Assembly: GCF_021462225.1 (NCBI RefSeq)
Contig: NC_061806.1
Coordinates: 31,121,644 to 31,185,643, forward strand
Reading direction: 5' to 3'
Length of the DNA: 64,000 nucleotides
DNA from: Girardinichthys multiradiatus
Taxonomy: Eukaryota; Chordata; Actinopteri; Cyprinodontiformes; Goodeidae
The notes beneath the pieces are model-generated. The model searched no databases. It worked only from the letters and a program-made list of their open reading frames with translations, and was not told the origin of the DNA. The translations under genes and the position numbers were made by a program. This document shows positions 47,221 through 62,679 of this stretch, piece after piece. Within the stretch, counting starts at the first letter, position 1. Every line of letters begins with the position of its first letter.

Positions 47221-48311
47221 GAAAAACACCTTGGGAAAAATGTAAATGGGCATGCATACTTTGCAAAGCTTAGTTTTACATAAATTGTCTGTTTTTCTTC
47301 AGCAACCATAAGCCTTGACAGAAACTTAAGTTGCTGACAGTAGTCATATGTCAACCGGTGCATATGTGCTTTTTGTGATCTACAAGTCGTCATCCTTGTG
47401 AGGGACAACATTACAGAGTGTCGCCAAACTCTGAATGCTTGCATCGCTCAGGGAAGGATTACTCATACATTAAGGTTTTATAACACTCAGCGCTTAAAAT
47501 AACTGCATTTTCAAGTAGACAATTGCTGCAGTTTGGATGAACAAATAGAATAACATTAACATTTTCTTTCTAGATTACTGTATTGCCAAATCCCACAATA
47601 AAAAAGCTATTTATTAAAGAAAATACCAAGAACAAAAGTGTTTTTAGAGCATGTTAAGCCTTTCAGGCACCTCAATAACTTTATTCTCTGAAACCATGCT
47701 CATAGATGTGCAGTTTTGGCCACAGAGGAGGAATTCAAAATGTTCAAATAATGTATCAAAAGCAATAATTTAGAAAATTTATAAAATCTCAGCAAAATAA
47801 TAATGGGTATCTTTACAGATAACAGCTTCTAAATGTATATGGTCAGGGTATCTTTAGTATGTCATGTAATAGTGATAAATCTGTTGAGCACACAGTGAAG
47901 TATACCAGTTTCCTAGCACATACTGCTGGAAGGGAGTTGGCAGGGCAAATTCATGCATGTGTGTCTCAAACACAGCAAGCCGAATGACCGAGATCAGCAG
48001 GAAGACAGGAGAAGCAGGAAGACGGGGATAACAGCAGGGATTTGCATGCATGCACACAGGCATGTTGGACAGACAGACAGCCACATCTCCTGGAAGACAG
48101 AATACAGGGTCTAAATTCTTCCTCAGTAAGAATTTAAAAACTACTGTTTTCTTATCAGTCCTCTTTCTGAGTTTGTTTCAGTCTATGTTGTGTTCCATTT
48201 AAGAACATATACTGCTTTAAGAATAACCAACATGTACAAATTCTTCGATGGTGAATAAACCAACAGACATGATAAGCAGAAATAGATTTTACTTCAGCAT
48301 ACTGGTGTTGA
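47221..48311. other. Intergenic or intron, nothing recognised
   Basis: No feature recognised. Confidence 0.45.
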
Positions 48312-48682
48312 GGTCTGCTGGGGAAGCAGCATCAGAACCAGGGTCTTAAAAAAGCTCAACAAGCTGATAAAGAAGGCTGGCTCTGTTCTGGGGACTCCTC
48401 TGGAACCTCTGGAGATCATTGTGCAAAGAAGGATTCTTCATAAAATGAAGAACATTATGGAGAACCCTGAGCATCCTCTTCATGAGACTGACCAACAACA
48501 ACAGTTTCTTCAGTCAGAGGCTTTTTTAGATCTGCTGTAAGACGGAGCGCTACAGGAGATCCTTCCTGTCCACAGCCATCAGCATCTACGACGACTCTTT
48601 GAAGAAACCTTCATAATATGAGCTACAACAACATTTAATTTCCCTTTGGGATTAATAAAGTATTTTTGAATTGAATTGAATT
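48312..48682 (+). pseudogene. LINE 3' end, RT C-terminal fragment
   Basis: Plus-strand counterpart of the copy at 35181-35612: the same coding region (ICWGSS, LNKLIKKAG, ILHKMKN) without an intact frame. The 3' untranslated end is CATTTAATTTCCCTTTGGGA, then TTAATAAAGTATTTTTG and a GAATT tail. 5'-truncated. Confidence 0.8.
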
Positions 48683-49608
48683 AACTTCAAAGTGTTGATC
48701 TGTTAAATCCGTTCTTTTATATATGTGCACACATATTCCCAGTTTTTATTGAATCATTACACTTGCTGCCTAGAAAGCCAGTGGAAGTTCAGCTGTTTGT
48801 CAGCGGGAGCTTCTTAATTACGACATCTGAGGAAGCGGGTCGGAAAAGCCCCTGGAGGGTCGAGACAAACTGATGTGAAGCCAAGCTGTCAGGGCAGCAG
48901 AGCGCCTAGAACTTTCCAGCAGAGAGGAGGACGGCCTATTTAGGTTATTGTGATTCAGGATATAGTTCACGTCAGCTACGACCCTAACCCCAGAACATCC
49001 TGTTCTCATATTTTTCCACTACACTTATATTTTAGAACTAGTCATTCATTTCCTAAGCTTTCCTTCTCTCCTGTCTTGTTGGTGTTTTATTATTTTTTGT
49101 TGGAGCTGTTGCTGTCACTGCTATCAGCTGGAGGTATTGTTGCTCCAGGAGATGAATCTTGTCCTGATGGTCATCTCATTTTTGTTTGCTCTAAAATGTA
49201 GAAGGATCCAAGAATCATAGGCGAAAATACTGTAAATTTTATCTGTAATTAGCAAATGAATATATGATACCATAAAATAGGGCTGGTTTGTGTAATAAAA
49301 ACCTGAAAATGAGTCATAAATGAGTTAAAATTAACAGCAGTCACTGCTGGCGTATGTTTTTGTTTTAAGGCCCTCGCATAGGAGGTGTATGATTCTGACT
49401 CTGGATCCAAAAGTAAATGGGCTCTGAATTCGGTATTTGGTCTATCTTCATAGTTTCTTTAAGCTCTGCAAAATGTCGTTTTTGTTTAGAGGCAAAAAAG
49501 CAGCTCAATACCAGACATAATGAGTGATGTTACTGAGGAATGTCTTCGTATTTACAGTCGTTAGCAGAGCAGTCAGCCACTTGACACAGCAGATGTGCCT
49601 TGACATTG
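48683..49608. other. Intergenic or intron, nothing recognised
   Basis: No feature recognised. Confidence 0.45.
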
Positions 49609-50291
49609 ATTAGGGATGCAACGATCTGAAAATTTGGGCTGATATTGATATCCAATATTAATGTTGTTGTTGTGGCTGCTAACTGATATTTGCCAATATT
49701 AGTCAGTCAGTCATTTTCTATACTGCTCCTTCCATAGTGGGTTGCGGGGAAGCTGGTGCCTATCTCCAGCAGTCTATGGGTGAGAGGGGGGGGGGGTACA
49801 TCGCCAGTCAATCGCAGAGCAACACATAAACAACAATGCACACACTCATTCACACACCTAAGGGCAATTTAGAGAGACCAATTAACCTAACAGACATGTC
49901 TTTAGAATGTGGGAGGTAGCCGGAGTACCCAGTGAGAACTCATGCATGCACGGAGAACATGCAACTCCATGCACATAAACCCTCGGCCGGGAGTTAAACC
50001 CAGGACCTTTTTGCTGCAAGGCAACAGTGCTACCAACTGCGCAAATGGGCAAAAACAACATCAGTGAAACACCCCAAATCTACACTGCATCATTATAACT
50101 GTCACATGACCAAATACCACATAGCCAACCCCCTCCCCCCACTGAAACACACACTAAACACCAACAAGATAGAAATAAACATTGGTTATTGATATCGGCC
50201 CAGTTCTACATATGGGACTGATACCAATATGTAAAAAAGAAAAGACATCAACCCATACTGATGTTATTGCAGAAAAAAGTGCATCCCTAAT
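49609..50291. mobile_element. hAT-like MITE interrupted by a SINE
   Basis: Inverted ends ATTAGGGATGCA and TGCATCCCTAAT (12 bp). Subterminal parts contain GATATTGATATC/GATATCGG motifs typical of a fish hAT-related MITE. Without the SINE it would be about 340 bp. No clear 8-bp target duplication seen. Confidence 0.7.
49702..50047 (-). mobile_element. tRNA-derived SINE inserted in the MITE
   Basis: Near full length. The 3' end of this span on + is the complement of the tRNA-like head: GGCAACAGTGCTACCAACTG (A box region) and TTAAACCCAGGACC (B box region). The body carries AATTTAGAGAGACCAATTAA and GGAGTACCCAGTGAGAACTC. A run of 11 G lies at about 49787-49797. Confidence 0.8.
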
Positions 50292-53200
50292 GTTTGTGTT
50301 TTAAAAAGGGAACCAAAAACAGACTGTAAAGAAGTGGATGGATGGATGGAATACGAGACAAAGACTGGAAACTCAAATACCTTTCCAAATTATCCAGATC
50401 TTAATAATATCGAATTCTACATTTTTCTAGACTACTCAGGACCAATGAATGTATATGTTCATTTGCAGTATAGCTGAAATGTATGATGCTAAAGCAGCAG
50501 GGGCATCAAATGTTTATTACCATGAAGAAATGTTTTAATTCCAATACAGCAGCTTTAGCCAGATGTAAACTTTTCACTAGAACTGTTATCGAAGTAGAAC
50601 ACTTATAGTAAACCCAAAGCCTTAAGAAAACTTGATAACGTAACTCATTTCATACAGTTTATGGTGCCATCAATTGTATTATAAAAATAAAGAGGTCCTG
50701 AGAGCAGTCTGATGCTAGACCACTCCCAGCGCTGAAGGCCTTATTCTGTGAACAGAACACATACACACAACTGTGATCCATTTCTTCCTCTGTCCTTCTG
50801 TCAGATGAGTCCATACGGCATATTTCATGTCCCCCGCTACCTCTATCAAAGCCAGTTCCGTTTTTTTCTGTCAGCTCCTGTTTCTAATGTGTGGCTGTGT
50901 GTTTGGAGGAAGAAGCTCATAAGCACCTTTAAGACAAGTGTGTTGCTATATTCTGAAAAGCGGGCTTCCTGCATAAAATAAATTTTATCTAAATATTTAA
51001 TGTTTTTTATTTGGTTATTTTATATTGGAAGTCAAATGTCTCTGTGCTTACGGCACAGGAAGTCAGATTCTGCAAAGTAAAACTCCCTTGCTCTGAATTT
51101 AAGTTTAAACTGTTCAGCTACATTAATTTACATAGGAAGCATGCCCTTCATTTAAACTTCTAATAATGGTGTTCCAGCTGTGTAGTGGTATCATTTTCTA
51201 TGCAGCATTGCTTACTGTTTAACGGTGGACTGCTGAGACCAAGGGCCATTTCAGCTGTCATGTTTCTCATTGCATATATATCAGCATATTTTATGCTGAA
51301 CCTGGTCATTTCATCAGTTGAATCTATAAAACAAAAACATGCCATGACTTTCATAGCCCTTCCAAAAGTTCACATTGGTGCTTTTGATAAAACGGGTTTG
51401 ACAAAGGAGACAGGTCACACCATGGAAAAACAAGCAAAACCAGAGCTGACTAGTTAGACAGAGACATAGATCTGGAAATGATGAGCATTGTTAGAATCTG
51501 TCAGTTTTTGTGTTGATTTAAGAACATTTCTACACAGTGCAGATTTTTGGGATCCCATATTGTAGCTGCTTTAGTCCAGTTTCAGCCTGTTGCTGGCCAT
51601 CATTTGTCTTTAGCTTGTTAGATCTTTTGTTTAAGGATGGAAATGTATTTTTTTTTTGATGGTATGATTTTTCTTTAATAGATCATCTTTAATTAAAGGT
51701 TAAATATATTTCACATCTATTCATTTTAACAGTTTTGCATTGTTAATCCAACAAAAACATTTAGGTGATGTGAAACATTTTCAAATGTCTTTGCTGAATT
51801 TCATATGAACTATGTCGCTAAAACCAGATTTTTCACAAATATCTCAGTGATTGTTGTGATGTGTGAATATCTATTACCATAGTACATACTGACCCGGGTT
51901 TTACAGCCAATTTATTCGAAATAAACATATAACAGAGATATTTCTGAACATAATTTGCAGCATTAACTGTTTCATTTCTAACATGATGCATGTTTTCTTG
52001 TCTTGCAGTGTGAAAACTGTTGACCTGTGACCGAACTAGAGTGACAGACCAGATCGACTGTCTCAGTGGGAGAATTTTCCCAGCTTCCTTCTTTCAAATC
52101 TCACACTCCTGTTATACATTTAATTTAATTTTGTTCTTTTTTTCCGTTTTTCATGGCCTGGATGAAGCTTTCGGACCTTTTTCTTTATCTTCTTCTTTTA
52201 CTTCTTCAACAAGACCAAACGCAGATGCCAAACTGACTGTGTCAAAAGAAAAAGCAAAAAATATATATTTAATGTAACTATATTCCTCTACATAATCATA
52301 TTTAGTTAAACCAGCCTCAGCACCTGATTTATTTACCAACATAAACCTTTAAGTCCTCCCTCTATTACGACGTCCACCATGATATTAAGAACCTTTTTTC
52401 TTCTGACTACTTAATCTTTCAGTGTTTGCTGCTCTTAATACTAAAACCGCGTGATTTCTCTTGCCAAGACCATAATCAGTGCATTATTGGTTCAAAGTGC
52501 TTTATAAACAGTTTGTGGATTGATAGAGGAAGCATGTGGTGAGCAGTGATAATTCTCTGACGGCGTCTGAAGAATTTATTTTAAATCGGAACGGCGTTTT
52601 GACTGACGGGTAACACAAGCCACGTTTGACCAGATAAATCCACGCCCGCCATCATCATCACCGCTTCAGCTGCTGCTGTTATCTCAAAAGCTTAGACATA
52701 TACTGTCCTCTTAGTCTGCGCTGTGAAACACTGTTGACACTTTGCCTATCTCCTTCTTCCAGTTGCTTGCATTAGAGAGGCCTCTCAGTCATTGTCATCT
52801 TGTTTCTTCCATATGTTGAGCTTGATTACCAACATGAAAGCCCCCTTTATCAAGTCCCAGTGAGCTCTTGAGCATTCTTCTTTTTACTCCTCAAAAAAAC
52901 ATGCAATTTTAAACCTTTCACTGTACTCATGTTTTTACGTGAAAGAAAAATAATTTTATCTTTCGAAGAAGAAAAAAGCGCATAACCTAAAGCCATACTG
53001 AACACCAGCCATACAGATAACTTTTACACTTGCAAAACCCCTCACAGCTTTTTAGATTTTTGTTTTCTAAAAAAGTGATCTTCGTTGTGGTGCACACACA
53101 CATTCAGGGAATCCATGAGGAAACTGTTTGTGAAAAAAACCCAAATTTCATGGAAGAGGAGCTTCATAAGTTTGCATTTTTTCTAACTGCGTTTTTCTAG

Positions 53201-54586
53201 ATTCTCGGAATTGCCTGCGGCTTCAAATCGTGGCAGCGACAGTGACCACGTCGAGTTCCTGTCTGCGTCCCGTGTTCCTCTGCATTGACGGATGAATCCA
53301 GACTGTTTCATGTCTGTTCTGTGGGCAGAACCTCGCTGCCCTGCTAGAACCGGGCCTAAGCCCTCTTTTGTTCTCTTCTGTTGGGCCAAGCTAAACTCAG
53401 AGCAGAGACACTCGCGCAAGGGTATTGAACGCACATAGACCCGTACTTTTTTTTTAAAATAAAGTCTTCAGCTCCTGTAAGTCGTCACCAGCTTCCGTTC
53501 TGAATGCATTGACATTCCAGTTTAATGGACCGATCTTTTCCTTCCAGTAGCTGCTGGAAGAACAATTTCCTGAAAGTCTTGATGCTGCTCAATGCTGTTC
53601 ATTTGCAGTAAATTCATTCAACACATCATAGCTGACAGTTTTTAAATTTCAGTGTTTAGACCAAACGTCTAAGCATACATACCTTTACTGATTATCTTCT
53701 TCTAAGTTTTTTAATACAGTTAATTATGGAAATTGATAGAGTGATGTAGAAGATCTACAAACTGAAGGAGCTCGTGCCAAATTCAAACAGATTTTCTTTC
53801 AGCTTGTTCGCCAAACAAAGCTGAGATCTCTGAAGCTGCCATCACTGTTGTTTACAGACACAGAGCCTGAAATAAAATTATTTGCTTTCCATGTCTGATT
53901 AGTATTTTTTTTAAACACCGGACAACAGAAGTGCCAAACATCCAGAAGAATAGATCCAGCATCAGTTCGAGCGATTTGAAGTTTACATACACCGCTAAAT
54001 GTTTACAATCCACCGTTTCCATAGCAGTTTCTTAAGGGCCAACCAGTGCTCTTTGAAGCAGCATTCCTGTTGGTCATTCTGTTAAGAGTTTACAGTTTTC
54101 CTCAACCTCTTTTTTGTTTACTGTAAATGTGTAAATACTGACACTTTGAAACATTTTGAGTTTTGGCCAAGGGGGTAGAAATGCCACTCTGTCAGTCGAC
54201 AGACCTAAACTAATTATTCAGAACTCAGTGCCATTCAACACAGTCATATTGTGTAGTTTTTGTTGACTGGTTTATTAAACTGTTTTACAGGCAGTTTGTG
54301 AAGGGCCTAAAATCTCGGACAGACCTCAATGTTTACACAAGCTGCTTTTGGGAGGGATTTGTATCCAGAGAAATGTTTACATTCAGATGAGCGAGTAAAA
54401 TGCCAAACACAGTCATGAAACAGCTGCTGAACCACACTTGAACAGTGTGCATCTGAACTAAGAACTGAAGTTAAAACGTTTTCATCACAAAGGTTTTTAT
54501 AATTTAGCAAGACACCATCTTGGAGTTGGACTCTGATAGTTGATTTTCTTTTCTAAATCACGGCTGAATAACTTTGTCCAAGAACA
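50292..54586. other. Intergenic or 5' flank of shisa7, nothing recognised
   Basis: 4.3 kb without a recognisable exon or named repeat. A somewhat CpG-richer patch at about 53200-53420 could be regulatory, but carries no clear promoter motif. Confidence 0.4.
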
Positions 54587-54975
54587 ATGAATCCCACTCT
54601 TTCAAAAAGGATGATTTGCTTTTCCATCATCCTGCTGCTTTTCCCCTGCCTCCCTGTTTTCACCCTGACGATTACCGTGGAGCGGCGGGCTGGCGACGGT
54701 GATGCCAGGACGCTCGGCAGTAACGGCTCCGCTGGTAAAACAAGTAGCACCTTGTTTCTCCTTACCGGCTACAAGCCAAAACCCCCCGAAGGATCCAAAG
54801 TGGCACCAAAAGCGGCCGAGATGGAGGACGATGATGATCCGGCAGCTGTGGCTGAACTCCCTCCGAAACCCCTCCCACAGAGGATGTTTCCACGGAACGT
54901 GACGGAAAATCCACTGAGGCCTCCACTCAGTGGGGCCCAGGTGGCGCCCCCACTGGTGGAAGGTGATGTCTGCAG
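54587..54975 (+). CDS. shisa7: Shisa family protein (SHISA7-like), first coding exon
   Basis: Type I membrane protein; SHISA7 modulates AMPA and GABA-A receptors at synapses in mammals. The ATG at 54587 precedes a signal peptide with hydrophobic core ICFSIILLLFPCLPVF (residues 10-25). The rest of the exon is a low-complexity extracellular stretch (acidic EMEDDDDPAA, Pro-rich) with possible N-glycosylation sites NGS and NVT. It ends GDVC, the first Cys of the Shisa domain, plus AG of a split Arg codon before the donor GTACAA at 54976. A possible acceptor (TTTGTCCAAG) just upstream would allow a separate noncoding first exon. The poor conservation of this region is normal for the family. Confidence 0.85.
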
Positions 54976-58811
<3,836 letters not shown>

Positions 58812-58957
58812 ATCCCTGGTGGACATTTTGCGTCACCAATCGAGCCCCGTGCAGCAGGGAGAGAGGAACAACGCTGCCATGCTGACCACCACCACATCTG
58901 ACGGGCGCACTTCCAAAAGCCTATACACCCCCATCCTGCAGATGAAAGACAACCGCA
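58812..58957 (+). CDS. shisa7: SHISA7-like, cytoplasmic exon
   Basis: Reads SLVDILRHQSSPVQQGERNN, then LTTTTSDGRTSKSLYTPIL and QMKDNR. LVDILRHQ is the conserved start of the SHISA7 cytoplasmic tail. It ends in phase 1 (A of a split codon) at the consensus donor GTAAGT, 58958. Confidence 0.92.
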
Positions 58958-60184
58958 GTAAGTGACAAAGTCAAACCGAACATATTCGCATGTTTGTGGA
59001 GGTGAAAACATAAAGCGACAGTGTCACATTCAGGTTATACAAGCCTTCGAATCAGGCTTGCTCACTGCGTCCCGAGTGATAGGGATGGTAATTATCACTG
59101 ATGTTCTTCTGGTTTTCAAATCCCACTTCAAACCCAGTAACAGTAACATAATTGCACTTGAGGTGGAAAACGTTTGCTGGGCCTGAGATGCTGTCAAACG
59201 CTGCTGTTTGACAAAAAAAAAGGTAGAAAATTCAACTTGCCTTTGAACCGAAACAACAAAAACAAGTGAGCTAATACAATATTTTTAATTATCAATAAAA
59301 TCTTATTCTGGGCAATATGTCCCTTTTAATACATGTAGAATGTACTTCATTCCCCAGACTTTCCAAAGAACCATCATTATTTCTGATACAGCAGTTTTAA
59401 ATTGTCGTCCTAAAGACTAGAGGATTAGCAGTTTAAAATAAATCTGATGAGCTAAAAGATTGCTACTGCACAGAGACATATTTATATTTGAACTGTTACT
59501 TGATTGTGCTTCACATTTCTCTATACTTAAATTCCCCCAATCTTTTGAAGTCTCCAAGCTGTTAAAGAGTTATTTGCTTAAAACATGAAAATCATTTGAA
59601 TTGTTTGATTCACCTGCTGACCATGTATTTTAACACACTGTCGACAGTTAAAGCTGAAACAGTTATTGAAGAAATGCACAGCTTTTATAATTGCATAAGG
59701 TTTGAGGGACGGTGAAATGTCTGTTCTGGTGGGTATCAGTGCAGGTGAATAGAAGCTCACAGTCATGAAAACAAATGAAAGATTTTCTTTTTACTTTGCT
59801 CTTTATTCTCTTTCTCGTCTGCTGTTTTTCTTTCATTCTCTCCAGGATTTGGATTGTTCTGCAGAAAATACTATTTCAGATAATTAGCATACTTTATATT
59901 ATAAAAGCTACACAAAGCTCATTAGTCATTTTGTATTTATATTCTGCTGATTTAGCAGTTGAATTCAGTTTAGTGAAAAATTCTGACTTTGAAACAAATT
60001 TAATGGACCGAAATATAATTCCTGGAGGGGAATACTGTTTTCTCCTTCCTGTCCATTTCTCTCTCTGCTGTTTCTACTGCTGTCTCTCTCTATCTCTTTA
60101 CTGACACAAATGCTTACGCAACAGACGCTCTCTGTGTCTCTCAAGTGGTCGTCCCTCAGTTTGTTGGCTCTGCTCTCTTTGCAG
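58958..60184 (+). other. shisa7 intron 4
   Basis: Donor GTAAGT, acceptor CTCTTTGCAG. Nothing else recognised. Confidence 0.8.
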
Positions 60185-60253
60185 CTGGGAACTTCCACCA
60201 CCCTTTTAACCAGCAGGGGTCTGCTTCCAGCCCCAAACACTCTGCTACCATCG
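60185..60253 (+). CDS. shisa7: SHISA7-like, short cytoplasmic exon
   Basis: Completes a Thr codon and reads GNFHHPFNQQGSASSPKHSA then TI. The HH...SPKH-AT pattern matches the SHISA7 tail. Strong acceptor CTCTTTGCAG and donor GTAAGC; 69 nt ending in phase 1. No later exon with a convincing tail (family proteins end in a PDZ-binding motif) is found before 64000, so the final exon lies outside the window. Confidence 0.82.
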
Positions 60254-62379
60254 GTAAGCCTTGGGGTTAGCAGCACGAATTCAGCTCGGGCGGTGACGAG
60301 CTGCCGGCTGGACCCACGGCCTCCTGACCACCCTATTCGTCTGTCTTTGTTAGTGTGACCACCTGCTGGAGTGCACTCTTAAAACAGCCATGCCAGTCTC
60401 AACTCTGTGTCTGTCTGTAGCTTCTCTGTGTCGAAGCTGTGTTGAAATTGGCACGTTGTTCATAAGAGCGTGAGTTTAGTTGTCTGCCCTGCCCTGGCTT
60501 TACTGCAAGTCTGTCTGCCCACCACCCGTCTCCCACTACCACCACAAGCCTGCTTCCAAATGTGCTTGTTCCTCTTTTTTTTTATATTTCTGTGCCACAG
60601 TGACATGCGAGTGCGCTTACAGCTGACACCGAACATGAGAGGAGGTCTCGCTGCGAGCAGATCGGCTCTCTAACCCGAGTCCATGTTTCCCTGGCTTTGC
60701 ACCAACAACACAAAAAGCAATGCTAGTGATGTATCGTGGATGAACGTTACATCTATGAAATGAAATGAACTTCTCCTGAATGTAAAGTAATGTTGATGAA
60801 GGTTCTACAGAATGTGGTTACCATGGAGATCTGATGATATAGAGATCAGTGTGATTTCCACTGAACTTTTTAAGTTTTAGTGCGAGTTATTCTGAGCCTC
60901 TACACCTACATGCGTTTCCTCTGGAATGAATTATACAAGAAGGCAAATGCAGTGATTAGAACCAGCTTAGAATATGAATGTTAAACTGAGGATGCTCTTT
61001 CATCAAAAAAGAGAACTAAAATGTATTAATGTTTTTAGATTACATCTAAATTTAAAGTTCAAAAATATATTTTTGTTGTGTTATTCGTTGTCCTTGCTTT
61101 AATTTGGGCTAATGGATAACAGAACTGAGTCAAACAGAAAAATCTTTAAGAGATGTTTACTGTCCTGATTTTCTCTCCTTAATGATCTTTAATGACCGGG
61201 CATTGTTGGTTGCAGAGCTTTTAAACCTTTATTGGATCATTTGCCCTGTTTTGGCCATGTTCCATTACATGTGCTCAATTCTCTTTGGGTTTTTTCTTTT
61301 TTAATGGATTTGTTTTTTGTTTTTCCATTTTAACTGGCTTTTTTTTAAAGTCACAAACTGAACTTTTTCCCAATCTCCAAGTATACCGATGTAATACTTT
61401 CACATGGGCCGCAGATAATTTGGAGAGTCCTGACCTTTGGACACAAGTACAGCATCAGCATTGACTGCCTGCACAATGTGTCTTTTCTTCTCTGAAGTTA
61501 GAAATCCATGCACAAGTTGCACATCCTTGCAAAATTATTAAAAAATGTAAGGAATTTACACTACATTCCTATAGACATTTACATACATTCATACTGTGCA
61601 TGAAAATCATATTACCTTTAGGTTCATTTTTAAGGGTGATATGACCTTATGACAATGACCTTGAATGACATTTTAAAACAAGAACAGGCACTGACACAGC
61701 TTGTAAGAAAAGTCCATAAGTTTTGAACGATGTCAAACTTGGGACCTTGGGAAGACCATTCCAAAAGCTAAATGTTAGCCTGCTGTATACTTTCCCATCT
61801 CGGTTTTGATGTGGGTTTGGTATTACTGTCCTGAGGAAATATCCAACTGTGTCAATTGTGTCGAGTTGGCACTGACAAATCTTCATTATTCCACCCACTT
61901 TGTGCAATGCCCCAGTACCATTGTTAACAAGCCCATAGCGTTGTTCGACCACCACGTTTGACAATTGGTTCATTGTTCTTTCTTGGCCACAATACTTGTC
62001 ATTGAGGCCTATTGGCTGAGACCATAAAACCTTTCCCCTAAAGACAGTTTATTTATTTATACTTGAGCAGTGTCATTTGTCTTGATCTGCACCTTCTCAG
62101 TCCATTGAGTTGTAAAACTTGCTTTGCGGTGGACAGTAGCAGTGGTTTTTCAGCAGTTTGCTGTTCATTGCAGGCTTGGATTCTGAGGTCTTCTTGAATA
62201 TGCTGAATATTTTTAATCAGAGAGAGACACTTTGGTTCAGATGGTTGAAACTTGGACACAAATGGGTGTCCCAATTAGAAAATTATCTGAAATAGACATT
62301 TAAACTGGTTTTAGGATGAATGAAGCAGGCTGAGATGGAGCTTCTGGAATTACATTCCCACAGCTTTGACGTCAATATT
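60254..62379 (+). other. shisa7 intron 5 (left part), nothing recognised
   Basis: No exon continuing the shisa7 frame. A minus-strand open frame of 108 codons (61973-61647) is unrecognised and may be a repeat fragment. Confidence 0.5.
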
Positions 62380-62679
62380 GAAAATTTGTTGACTGTTAAT
62401 AAAAGCCAGGTTAGTGCCAGCCAGCTTATACATATACATTGACACTGAGAGTGGTTCTACTGGAGGTTTCTGCCTGTTAAAAGGGAGTTTTCCTCTCCAC
62501 TGTCGCTACATGCATGCTCAGTATGAGGGATAGCTGAATAATAAACTGAATTCGACTGCACTGTTTGATAGTTAGGATTAATAGGATTGTATGTACTTGA
62601 CTTGAAATCTGTATGATTTGATTGAATTGACTTTGTAAAGTGCCTTGAGACGACAGGTGTTGTGAATTGGCGCTATATA
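62380..62679 (+). mobile_element. 3' end of a fish retroposon, interrupted by Tc1
   Basis: Contains TCTGCCTGTTAAAAGGGAGT, CACTGTCGCTACATGCATGC, CTTTGTAAAGTGCCTTGAGA and TTGGCGCTATATA, a well-known teleost retroposon 3' end. The Tc1 at 62680 inserted into the TA-rich tail just after CGCTATATA. Confidence 0.65.

Noticed and set aside
60601..60673. Possible further shisa7 exon after an acceptor-like CCACAG at 60600
   Set aside because: In the phase required by the preceding exon it reads a stop after a few codons and lacks the expected SHISA7 tail.
61647..61973. 108-codon minus-strand open frame in a shisa7 intron
   Set aside because: No domain or family recognised; possibly part of an old repeat, but I cannot support a gene.
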